Source: Pseudomonadota bacterium (GTDB lineage Bacteria; Pseudomonadota; Gammaproteobacteria; Burkholderiales; Rhodocyclaceae). From it: a stretch of 61,130 bases of DNA. Made by a program: the position numbers and the translations under genes. Below the pieces are notes generated by a model that saw only the letters and a list, made by a program, of their open reading frames with translations, ran no database searches and had not been told where the DNA came from. The stretch lies in contig JAGTRW010000026.1 in assembly GCA_018262095.1 (NCBI GenBank), forward strand, positions 1 to 61,130, written 5' to 3'. Positions 7,845 through 15,129 of the stretch are shown in pieces. Each line of letters opens with the position of its first letter. The first letter of the stretch is position 1.

Positions 7845-8993
7845 ATGAAAAAGACTATTTCCCTGCTGAAGCTTGCCGCTGCTCTGGCGGCAGGCGTTTC
7901 CCTCGTCTCTTGCTCGAGTCCCAACGTGGACAACGATGTCATAAAGATCGGCGTGTTTCAGCCGCTCACCGGCGCCAACGCCGCGGGCGGCGCTGATGAA
8001 TACGATGGCGCCAAATTGGCCAACAAGCTGGTCCCGAAAGTGCTTGGCAAAACCGTTCAACTGGTTGCGGTCGATAACAAGTCGGACAAGGTCGAGGCCG
8101 CCAATGCCGCGACCGTTCTGGTTCAAAAGGAAAAAGTCAAAGCCGTGATCGGTTCCTGGGGCAGCTCGCTGTCGATGGCTGGCGGTCCGATTTTTGCCGA
8201 GGCCAAGATTCCTGCGGTAGCCGTGTCGGCGACCAACCCCAACGTGACCAAGGGCAACGACTACTATTTCCGCGTCTGCTTCCTCGATCCCTTCCAGGGA
8301 ATCGTTGGCGCCAGCTACGCGTTCAATACGCTGAAGGCCAAGAAAGTCGCGATTATCCGCGAAGTGTCGAACGATTATTCGGTCGGTCTGGCCAAGTTCT
8401 TCGTCGATGAGTTCGTCAAACTCTCGGGCAACAAGGATTCGATCGTCGCGGTTTCCGACTACAACACGGGCGACCAGGATTTCTCGGCTCAGCTGACCAA
8501 TATCAAGAAGTTTGAACCCGACGTGATTTTTGCCCCGGGCAATTACACCGAATCGGCGCTGATCATCAAACAGGCGCGCGCGCTTGGCATGAAGGCCCAG
8601 TTCATCGGTGGCGATACCTGGGACTTCGGTGCCTTCCTGGATATCGGTGGCGAGGCTGTCGAGGGCGCCGCGTTCTCGACTTTCTTTGCCAACGACGTGC
8701 CGATCAACAAGACTTCCGAGGTTTTCCTCAAGGCTTTCCGCGAAGAGTTCAAGAAGGAGCCGTCGGCGGTTGCTGCGCTGGGCTATGATGCCTACTTGGT
8801 GATCATCGACGCGATCACCCGCGCCGGTTCGGCCGAGCCGCAGAAGATTCGCGATGCCTTGGCCCAGACCAAGGGCTTCGAGGGGGCGGCAGGGGTCATC
8901 ACGATCAATGCCGAGCGCAATGCCGACAAGGATGCCGTGTTCAAGACGGTCAAGGATGGCAAGTTTGTCTTTCTGACGACCGTCAAGCCCTGA
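7845..8993 (+). CDS. branched-chain amino acid type ABC transporter substrate-binding lipoprotein (locus 1)
   Basis: A 382-residue type I periplasmic binding protein of the LivJ/LivK (Peripla_BP_6) family, with opening strand DVIKIGVFQPLTGANAAGG and repeated Rossmann halves. Instead of a simple signal peptide it has a lipobox LVSC with Cys23 followed by Ser, so it is predicted to be a lipoprotein. The ATG is set by an AAGGGGG ribosome site; an earlier in-frame ATG at 7770 overlaps the predicted promoter. The substrate may be leucine/isoleucine/valine or another compound such as an amide or aromatic acid, since this family is broad. A strong terminator follows, before the permease genes. Confidence 0.88.
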   Translation: MKKTISLLKLAAALAAGVSLVSCSSPNVDNDVIKIGVFQPLTGANAAGGADEYDGAKLANKLVPKVLGKTVQLVAVDNKSDKVEAANAATVLVQKEKVKAVIGSWGSSLSMAGGPIFAEAKIPAVAVSATNPNVTKGNDYYFRVCFLDPFQGIVGASYAFNTLKAKKVAIIREVSNDYSVGLAKFFVDEFVKLSGNKDSIVAVSDYNTGDQDFSAQLTNIKKFEPDVIFAPGNYTESALIIKQARALGMKAQFIGGDTWDFGAFLDIGGEAVEGAAFSTFFANDVPINKTSEVFLKAFREEFKKEPSAVAALGYDAYLVIIDAITRAGSAEPQKIRDALAQTKGFEGAAGVITINAERNADKDAVFKTVKDGKFVFLTTVKP

Positions 8994-9026
8994 GCGAAGT
9001 TGCGGCCGAGGTAAATGTCGTTAAGG

Positions 9027-9072
9027 ATCCGAATGTGCCGTAGCTTTTGCTACTTTCACATTCGGATTTTTT
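9027..9072 (+). terminator. terminator between LIV locus 1 binding protein and permeases
   Basis: A perfect 11-bp stem (9027-9037 with 9057-9067) encloses a second stem GTAGC-TTTT-GCTAC (9040-9053) and ends in a run of T (9067-9072). It should stop most transcription after the binding-protein gene, leaving a smaller amount to reach the membrane and ATPase genes. Confidence 0.85.
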
Positions 9073-9153
9073 CTTGCCTGTTCGCTTCTTGCCTTTCGCT
9101 GCCAGCGAGGCCGTTCGATTTTTGCTCCTGCCTATAGCAGTCGCTCCGCTCAA

Positions 9154-9189
9154 CTTAGTCAAGCAATGGCTCTGGTTTTCTTGACTGAG
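9154..9189 (+). promoter_or_regulatory. inverted repeat upstream of livH (locus 1), possible operator
   Basis: CTTAGTCAAG (9154-9163) and CTTGACTGAG (9180-9189) form a 10-bp inverted repeat with one wobble, 16 nt apart. It sits 30 nt before the livH start, in the otherwise featureless 9073-9220 gap. It could be an operator, an RNA hairpin or chance. Confidence 0.3.
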
Positions 9190-9220
9190 TAGGTGCTACT
9201 GCAGTTCCAGAAGGAACTTC

Positions 9221-10114
9221 ATGGATTTTCAAACTTTTCTCCAGCAGTTCGTCAATGCGCTGTCTTTGGGCAGCCTGTACGCGCTGATTGCCATCGGCTA
9301 CACCATGGTGTACGGCATCCTGCGTCTGATCAACTTCGCTCATGGCGACATTTTCATGGTCGGCGGCTATCTGGCCTTTTACGGCGTCAGTACTTTTCTG
9401 ATGCCGTGGTGGATGGCGGTCATCGTGGCCATTGCGCTGACCACGGTTTTTGGCGTCGGACTCGAACGGGTGGCCTATCGTCCCTTGCGCGATTCGCCGC
9501 GCATCTCGATCATGATCAGTGCGATCGGCGCCTCGTTCCTGCTCGAAAATCTGGCCATCGTGCTGTTCAACGCTCGCCCCAAAGCCTTTCCGGTTCCCGA
9601 GTTTTTCGCGCGCAATTTCATTCTCGGCGGCGTGCATATCGCCAGCGTCAGCTTGATTATTCCGCTGGTCACCGCGGTTATCCTGGCGGCCTTGCTGTGG
9701 ATCGTCCATCGCACCCGGGTCGGGATGGCGATGCGCGCGGTGTCGACCGACATCGAGGCCGCCCGCCTGATGGCCATCGATGTCAATCGGATCGTCTCGA
9801 TCACCTTTGCCATCGGCAGTGCCTTGGCGGCCATCGGCGGCATCCTTTGGGCGCTCAAGTATCCCCGGCTCGAACCGCTGATGGGTATCATGCCGGGCCT
9901 CAAGTGCTTCATCGCCGCGGTCATCGGCGGCATCGGCAGTATCGGCGGGGCGGTGCTCGGCGGGCTGTTGCTCGGCGTGATCGAGCTGATGACGGTCGCT
10001 TTCATGCCGGAACTGACCGGTTACAAGGATGCCTTCGCTTTCGTGTTGTTGATCGTCGTTTTGCTGGTCAAGCCAACCGGCCTGCTGGGCAAGAACCTGG
10101 GGGAGAAGGTCTGA
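9221..10114 (+). CDS. livH: branched-chain amino acid ABC transporter permease LivH type (locus 1)
   Basis: This 297-residue inner-membrane permease of the BPD_transp_2 family has about eight hydrophobic segments. Its typical opening is LGSLYALIAIGYTMVYGILR followed by INFAHGDIFMVGGY, and near the end it has the EAA-like loop with GGIGSIGGAVLGG. It forms the channel together with LivM and is driven by LivG and LivF. The ribosome site AAGGAA precedes the ATG. The stop overlaps the livM start by one base (TGATG). Substrate assignment depends on the binding protein and is open. Confidence 0.92.
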   Translation: MDFQTFLQQFVNALSLGSLYALIAIGYTMVYGILRLINFAHGDIFMVGGYLAFYGVSTFLMPWWMAVIVAIALTTVFGVGLERVAYRPLRDSPRISIMISAIGASFLLENLAIVLFNARPKAFPVPEFFARNFILGGVHIASVSLIIPLVTAVILAALLWIVHRTRVGMAMRAVSTDIEAARLMAIDVNRIVSITFAIGSALAAIGGILWALKYPRLEPLMGIMPGLKCFIAAVIGGIGSIGGAVLGGLLLGVIELMTVAFMPELTGYKDAFAFVLLIVVLLVKPTGLLGKNLGEKV

Positions 10115-11196
10115 TGAATACGTCCAAAAAACTGCCGATGAGCCGCAATACGCTGCTGACCCTCGGTGCGGCGGTCATCGGCCTGGTCCTGCTGTTCGTC
10201 TTTGACGAGCTGTTCGATCGCTTCACCATGCAGATCTTCAAACTCTGCGCGATCAACATCATTCTGGCCTTGTCGCTCAACCTGATCAACGGTTTTACCG
10301 GCCTGTTCAGCCTGGGGCACGCCGGCTTCATGGCGGTCGGGGCTTACACCTGCGCCATTCTCACCATGTCGCCTGAGCAGAAAGAGGTCAATTACGTCAT
10401 TCAGCCGATCGTCCCCTGGTTGGCCAACGTGCAGTTCCCCTTCCTGCCGGCCTTGCTGATCGGCGGCTTGCTCGCCGGTCTGATCGGCTGGCTGCTGGGC
10501 GTGATTTCGCTGCGTTTGCGCGACGATTACCTGGCCATCGCGACGCTCGGATTTTCCGAAATCATCCGCGTGATCCTGACCAATGCCATGACGTTCACCA
10601 ACGGCTCGCTCGGGCTCAAGGGCTTGGCGCGTTTCACCACCATGTGGTGGGCCTGGGGATCGGCCATTTTGACCACGCTGTTTCTGGTGCTGTTGATCAA
10701 GTCGAGCTACGGGCGCGCCTTCAAGTCGATCCGTGACAATGAGATCGCCGCCGAGTCGATGGGGATCAATGTTTTCGGCATGAAGGTGTTGTCGTTTACC
10801 ATCTCCAGTTTCCTGGCCGGGATCGCCGGCGGGCTGCTGGCGCATTACCTCACCACCATCGACCCCAAGCAGTTCATTTTCCTCAAGACCTTCGATATTC
10901 TGCTGATCGTCGTTCTGGGCGGCGTCGGCTCGATTACCGGTTCGGTCGTCGCGGCGATCGTCGTGACCATTTCGATGGAGGCGTTGCGTTTCCTCGACGG
11001 TCCTCTGAACCTGGGGTTCATGGTCACCTCCGGGGTGCCCGGGCTGCGCATGGTCTTTTTCTCGGCGCTGCTGATGGTGGTGGTCATTTATCGCCAACAG
11101 GGCTTGATGGGCAAAGCCGAGTTCAGTTGGGATGCGCTGTCCAGAATCGGGCTGTTGCCACGACGCAAGTCAAAATCCGAGAAAGGGGGCCGCTGA
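10114..11196 (+). CDS. livM: branched-chain amino acid ABC transporter permease LivM type (locus 1)
   Basis: The 360-residue second permease has the LivM signature (INIILALSLNLINGFTGLFS, then LGHAGFMAVGAY) and the RLRDDYLAIATLGFSEIIR motif before the cytoplasmic coupling loop. Near its end the conserved GGVGSITGSVVAA is present. The frame stays open for 307 codons upstream through livH, but the real start is the ATG overlapping the livH stop, giving the family length. It in turn overlaps the livG start by one base, so livH-livM-livG-livF are tightly coupled. Confidence 0.92.
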   Translation: MNTSKKLPMSRNTLLTLGAAVIGLVLLFVFDELFDRFTMQIFKLCAINIILALSLNLINGFTGLFSLGHAGFMAVGAYTCAILTMSPEQKEVNYVIQPIVPWLANVQFPFLPALLIGGLLAGLIGWLLGVISLRLRDDYLAIATLGFSEIIRVILTNAMTFTNGSLGLKGLARFTTMWWAWGSAILTTLFLVLLIKSSYGRAFKSIRDNEIAAESMGINVFGMKVLSFTISSFLAGIAGGLLAHYLTTIDPKQFIFLKTFDILLIVVLGGVGSITGSVVAAIVVTISMEALRFLDGPLNLGFMVTSGVPGLRMVFFSALLMVVVIYRQQGLMGKAEFSWDALSRIGLLPRRKSKSEKGGR

Positions 11197-11960
11197 TGAG
11201 TGCCCTGTTGCAGACGATCGGCGTCAACAAGAGTTTCGGCGGTCTGGCCGCAGTCACCGCGCTGAGCATGGATGTCCAGCCGGGTGAGATCGTCGGTCTG
11301 ATTGGCCCCAATGGCGCCGGCAAGACCACTTCGTTCAACCTGATCACCGGCGTCTACACGCCGACCAGCGGCAGCATCCAGTTCGAGGGGCAGGAGATCG
11401 CCGGAATGAAGCCGCACGCGATTACCCGCCTGGGGGTGGCGCGTACTTTCCAGAACATCCGTTTGTTCAAGGAAATGAGCGTGCTCGAAAATATCCTGGT
11501 CGCCCAGCATATGCGGATGGGGACCAATCTGTTCGAAGCGACGCTGCGCCTGCCTTCGTATATGAACAAGGAGCGGCACGTGCATGAACGCGCGCGCGCG
11601 CTGCTCGCCGAAGTCGGCTTGAGCGAGCATGAACAGGCGCCGGCGACCAGCCTGCCGTACGGCAAGCAGCGCCGCCTGGAAATCGCCCGCGCGCTGGCGA
11701 CCGAGCCGAAGCTGCTGTTTCTCGATGAACCGGCGGCCGGAATGAATCCCCAGGAGTCGGTCGAGCTGATGGACTTCATCCTCAAGATTCGCGACCAGTT
11801 CAAACTGACCATCGTGCTGATCGAACACCATATGCAAGTCGTCATGGGCGTTTGCAAGCGCATGTACGTGCTCGACTACGGGGTGACCATCGCCCACGGT
11901 ACGCCCGAGGAAATTCAGAAAAATCCGATGGTCATTGAAGCCTATCTGGGAGCAGGATAA
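11196..11960 (+). CDS. livG: branched-chain amino acid ABC transporter ATP-binding protein LivG type (locus 1)
   Basis: A 254-residue ABC ATPase. Walker A is GPNGAGKTTSFN, Walker B is LLFLDEPAAGMNP, and the signature region reads LPYGKQRRLEIARAL, the LivG variant in which LSYGxQR replaces the usual LSGGQ. The C-terminal IAHGTPEEIQKNPMVIEAYL is the LivG tail. It pairs with LivF as a heterodimer on the LivHM channel. The start ATG overlaps the livM stop, and the end overlaps the livF start by one base. Confidence 0.93.
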   Translation: MSALLQTIGVNKSFGGLAAVTALSMDVQPGEIVGLIGPNGAGKTTSFNLITGVYTPTSGSIQFEGQEIAGMKPHAITRLGVARTFQNIRLFKEMSVLENILVAQHMRMGTNLFEATLRLPSYMNKERHVHERARALLAEVGLSEHEQAPATSLPYGKQRRLEIARALATEPKLLFLDEPAAGMNPQESVELMDFILKIRDQFKLTIVLIEHHMQVVMGVCKRMYVLDYGVTIAHGTPEEIQKNPMVIEAYLGAG

Positions 11961-12667
11961 TGTTGTCGATCAAGAACCTTTCGGTTCATTACGGTGGAAT
12001 TCACGCGCTGCGCGGCATCAGCCTGGACGTGCCGGCTGGCAAGATAGTCACCTTGATCGGCGCCAACGGTGCCGGCAAGAGCACGACGCTCAATGCGATC
12101 ATCGGCCTGGTCAAGGCCGATTCGGGATCGGTCAGCTGGAATGGCCAGGACATCTATGGTGGTCAGACCAAGGCCATCGTCGAGTCCGGCATCGTTCTGG
12201 TTCCGGAAGGCCGCCGGGTATTCCCCAATCTTTCGGTCGACGAAAACCTGACGCTCGGCGCTTATGCGCGCAATGACCGGGCGGAAATCGAAGCCGATCG
12301 CGAGCGCGTCTTTGGCCTTTTCCCGCGCTTGAAGGAGCGTCACAAACAGAAGGCCGGGACCTTTTCGGGCGGCGAGCAGCAGATGTTGGCGGTCGGTCGC
12401 GCGTTGATGTCAAAGCCCAAGGTGCTGATGATGGACGAGCCTTCGCTCGGCCTCGCGCCGATCTTCGTCGGAATGATTTTCGACATCATCCGGCAGATCA
12501 ACTCGATCGGGGTCACGGTGTTGCTGGTCGAGCAAAACGCCAAGGTCGCGCTCTCCGTCGCCGATACCGGCTATGTCATGGAGACCGGGACCATCAGTTT
12601 CTCGGGCAGCGGCCAGGAATTGCTCGCCGACGACCGGGTGCGCCGGGCCTATCTCGGCGAGTCCTGA
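11960..12667 (+). CDS. livF: branched-chain amino acid ABC transporter ATP-binding protein LivF type (locus 1)
   Basis: This 235-residue ABC ATPase completes the importer. Walker A is GANGAGKSTTLN, the signature is FSGGEQQMLAVGRALM, and Walker B is VLMMDEPSLGLAP, followed by the LivF-type VTVLLVEQNAKVAL. Its end, RVRRAYLGES, is the family C terminus. It overlaps livG by one base and is the last gene of locus 1. It converges on the serA-like gene across 39 nt that hold a long GC-rich hairpin. Confidence 0.93.
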   Translation: MLSIKNLSVHYGGIHALRGISLDVPAGKIVTLIGANGAGKSTTLNAIIGLVKADSGSVSWNGQDIYGGQTKAIVESGIVLVPEGRRVFPNLSVDENLTLGAYARNDRAEIEADRERVFGLFPRLKERHKQKAGTFSGGEQQMLAVGRALMSKPKVLMMDEPSLGLAPIFVGMIFDIIRQINSIGVTVLLVEQNAKVALSVADTGYVMETGTISFSGSGQELLADDRVRRAYLGES

Positions 12668-12673
12668 CCGAGG

Positions 12674-12701
12674 CGAGGCGTTGGCTGACGCCAGCGCCTC
12701 G
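12674..12701. terminator. possible bidirectional hairpin between livF and the serA-like gene
   Basis: CGAGGCG and CGCCTCG pair, extended by TGGC/GCCA across one mismatch, with a 4-nt loop. There is no T tract on either side, so it is a stem between convergent genes and only a likely terminator. Confidence 0.45.
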
Positions 12702-12706
12702 TGGCC

Positions 12707-13894
12707 TTACTTGAGCATCGCCTGGATCACGTGCTCGCCGCAGGCAATGCGTTTGAGCAAGGCTTCGCTCGGCTTCTGGTCGAGGACCAGCGAGCAACAG
12801 GCGGCCAATTCACCTTCGAAAATGGTGTTTTCCATTTCCTCGATGTTGATTCCTTCGCTGCGCAGTTCGTGCAGCACATTGGCCAGCACGCCGACGCGGT
12901 TGTAGTGACGAATGATGCAGCGCACGCCGGTATGCAGCTTTCTCGGATTGACGGCGTTGGGCGGCTTGCCGGTCGCCATGAAGGTCTTGGCGATGCGCAC
13001 GGTTTCCTCGGCGATGGCCTCTTCCGCCTGATCGGTCGAGGCGCCGATATGGGGGGTGGCGGCAGAAAGCAGCGACGCCATTTCCTGGTCGATGAAGTCG
13101 GCTTCGCCGCTGCTCGGCTCGTTTTCAAAGACATCGAGTGCGGCCCTGATCCGGCCGCTACGCAGGGCTTCCTTGAGCGCTGCACTATCGACGACCTCGC
13201 TGCGCGCCGTATTGACGAGCAGCGCCCCCTTTTTCATCAGGCCGAGGAAATTGCTGTTGATGATTCCGCGCGTTTCCTTTGAAAGCGCGAGATGCAGGCT
13301 GATCGCGTCGGCTTGTTCGGCGACCGCGTCGGGCGACGCGCAAAAGCCGACGCCAAGTGACTTGGCTTTTTCCGGCGTCAGGCTTCTCGACCAGGCGACG
13401 ACGTTCATTCCCATCGCCTGAGCGCGCTTGGCGACGGCGCTGCCGATGTGGCCCAGGCCGACGATGCCCAGCGTTCTGTCCTTGAGGCCACGGGCTTTGC
13501 CGTATTCCTTCTTGCGCCATTTGCCGGCGCGCAGGTCGATCAGCGCGTCGGCGATCCGGCGGTCGGCGGCGATCAAAAGACCGATCGCCAATTCGGCGAC
13601 AGCGTCGGTGTTCTTTCCCGGGCAATTGGCGACGTAGATCCCTTTTTCGCTGGCCGTCTTGATATCGATCGTGTTGGTTCCCGCGCCGGCGCGGATGATC
13701 AGCGACAGCGAGGAGCCTGCCGCAATCGCTTCGGCGCTCACCTTGGTCGAGCGAACAATCAGGATTTCGACGTCGGCCAGTGCCGCGGGCAAGGATTCGG
13801 CGCTCAAGTCCGGGTTGAGAACAACTTCGCAACCCAGGGATTTGAGGTCGGAAATCATTTTTGCGGACACCTTGTCAGCCACCAGAGTTTTCAT
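12707..13894 (-). CDS. serA: D-3-phosphoglycerate dehydrogenase (SerA-like) with C-terminal ACT-like domain
   Basis: The 395-residue D-isomer 2-hydroxyacid dehydrogenase has NAD-binding GLGHIG at 146-151 and the catalytic triad R231 (VNTARSEVVD), E257 (DVFENEP) and H282 (TPHIGAST). After residue about 325 an ACT-like segment follows (CIIRHYNRVGVLANVLHEL), as in regulated SerA enzymes. The likely reaction is oxidation of 3-phosphoglycerate to 3-phosphohydroxypyruvate, the first step to serine. Another 2-hydroxyacid dehydrogenase role cannot be excluded. The start has an AGGGGG site, with TATAAA (minus strand) close upstream. Strand and spacing suggest single-gene transcription. Confidence 0.8.
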   Translation of the reverse strand: MKTLVADKVSAKMISDLKSLGCEVVLNPDLSAESLPAALADVEILIVRSTKVSAEAIAAGSSLSLIIRAGAGTNTIDIKTASEKGIYVANCPGKNTDAVAELAIGLLIAADRRIADALIDLRAGKWRKKEYGKARGLKDRTLGIVGLGHIGSAVAKRAQAMGMNVVAWSRSLTPEKAKSLGVGFCASPDAVAEQADAISLHLALSKETRGIINSNFLGLMKKGALLVNTARSEVVDSAALKEALRSGRIRAALDVFENEPSSGEADFIDQEMASLLSAATPHIGASTDQAEEAIAEETVRIAKTFMATGKPPNAVNPRKLHTGVRCIIRHYNRVGVLANVLHELRSEGINIEEMENTIFEGELAACCSLVLDQKPSEALLKRIACGEHVIQAMLK

Positions 13895-13995
13895 AAGACC
13901 CCCTAAATTTTATAAATTGATCGAGGTCGCAAGGACCTTGGTGGTGATGGTGTTCGATTTTACGATGGCCGTCCAGTCTGTCTTGCGGCGGCGCT

Positions 13996-15129
13996 TCAGT
14001 TGGCCGCCTGCGCTTCGCGCAGCGCTTCGGCGAGCTGGAACACCGACATCGCGTAAAAGCTCGAGCGGTTGTAGCGCGTGATCACGTAGAAATTGTCGAA
14101 GCCGACCCAGTATTCGGTCGGCTGGTCGGGGCTCACGAGGTCGATCAGCGCCGCTCGCCATTCGCCGTCCGGCGCGAGCTGCTGGGCCAGCAGCGGCGAG
14201 ACCGTCACGCCCTGTTGCGCGAGCTGTTGCAAGGACTCTTGCGGCTTGATTCCGGCCGCGACCAGCGGCGCCGGGTCGCCGTCGACGGCAGCCGGCAGCG
14301 CGACCGGCGCGCCGGCTTGCCAGCCGTGCATCTGCAGAAAGCGCGCGACGCTGCCGATGGCGTCGATCGTGCTTCTGCGCAGGTCGATACGCGAATCGCC
14401 GTCGAAATCGACGGCGTAGCGGCGCTGGCTGCTCGGCATGAACTGCGGGATGCCGATCGCGCCGGCGTACGAGCCCTTGATGTCGAGCGCGCTGACCTTG
14501 TTTTCGCGCGCCAGCAGCAAGAGCTGTTCGAGTTCGTTGCGAAAGAATGCGGCGCGCGGCGGGTAGTCGAAGGCCAGCGTCGCCAGCGCTTCGAGCGCGC
14601 TGAATCTGCCCATGTTGCGGCCGTATTCGGTTTCGACGCCGATGATCGCGACGATCACCTGCGCCGGAACGCCGTAGATCGCCTCGGCGCGCGTGAGCTC
14701 GGCGGCGTTTTCCTGCCAGAAGCGCAGGCCGTAGCGCGTTCGCCGTTCATTGACGAAGCGCTCGCGGTAACGCGGCCACGAGCGCTGCAACTCGGGAACC
14801 GCGGCCGGGCGGATCGCGCGCAGCACGGTGGCGTTCGAATGGATCTGCGAGAACTCGCGCGTCAGTTGCTCGACGTCGAAACCGTGCTGCTCGTGCATCG
14901 CCTCGATGAAGTCGCGAACTTCGGGCGAGGCGCTGAACGGCGGTGTTTGCGCTGAACTCTTGGGCGCGGCGGCGAGTTTTTGGGCGTTCTTTGGCGTGCT
15001 TTGCTGGGCGCTCTTGGCGGCGGCGTCGCCGGGCGACAGCGCGGCGATCGAAATGATCGACGCGACGGCGAGTTGTCCCAGGAACAGGCCGGCGCTGCGG
15101 GTGGTTTTGCTCAACGTATCTTTCTCCAT
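13996..15129 (-). CDS. mltB: membrane-bound lytic murein transglycosylase B
   Basis: A 377-residue SLT_2/MltB family enzyme that cleaves glycan strands in the periplasm, leaving anhydromuramic ends. A signal segment near residues 10-40 is followed by an Ala/Lys/Ser-rich linker. The catalytic Glu lies in IIGVETEYGRNMG, and the substrate-groove motif GAIGIPQFMPSSQRRYAVDF is intact. I see no lipobox, so it is probably soluble or anchored by an uncleaved signal. The start ATG lies inside the 3' end of the upstream TgpA-like gene (19-nt overlap), tying it to the same leftward operon. The frame stays open far upstream but only as an overlap. Confidence 0.9.
   Translation of the reverse strand: MEKDTLSKTTRSAGLFLGQLAVASIISIAALSPGDAAAKSAQQSTPKNAQKLAAAPKSSAQTPPFSASPEVRDFIEAMHEQHGFDVEQLTREFSQIHSNATVLRAIRPAAVPELQRSWPRYRERFVNERRTRYGLRFWQENAAELTRAEAIYGVPAQVIVAIIGVETEYGRNMGRFSALEALATLAFDYPPRAAFFRNELEQLLLLARENKVSALDIKGSYAGAIGIPQFMPSSQRRYAVDFDGDSRIDLRRSTIDAIGSVARFLQMHGWQAGAPVALPAAVDGDPAPLVAAGIKPQESLQQLAQQGVTVSPLLAQQLAPDGEWRAALIDLVSPDQPTEYWVGFDNFYVITRYNRSSFYAMSVFQLAEALREAQAAN

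Noticed and set aside
9193-10113. Open frame continuous with livM covering most of livH, suggesting a 667-residue protein
   Set aside because: The livH frame codes a full permease here, the extension is Arg/Gly/His-rich without family similarity, and livM has a natural start overlapping the livH stop.
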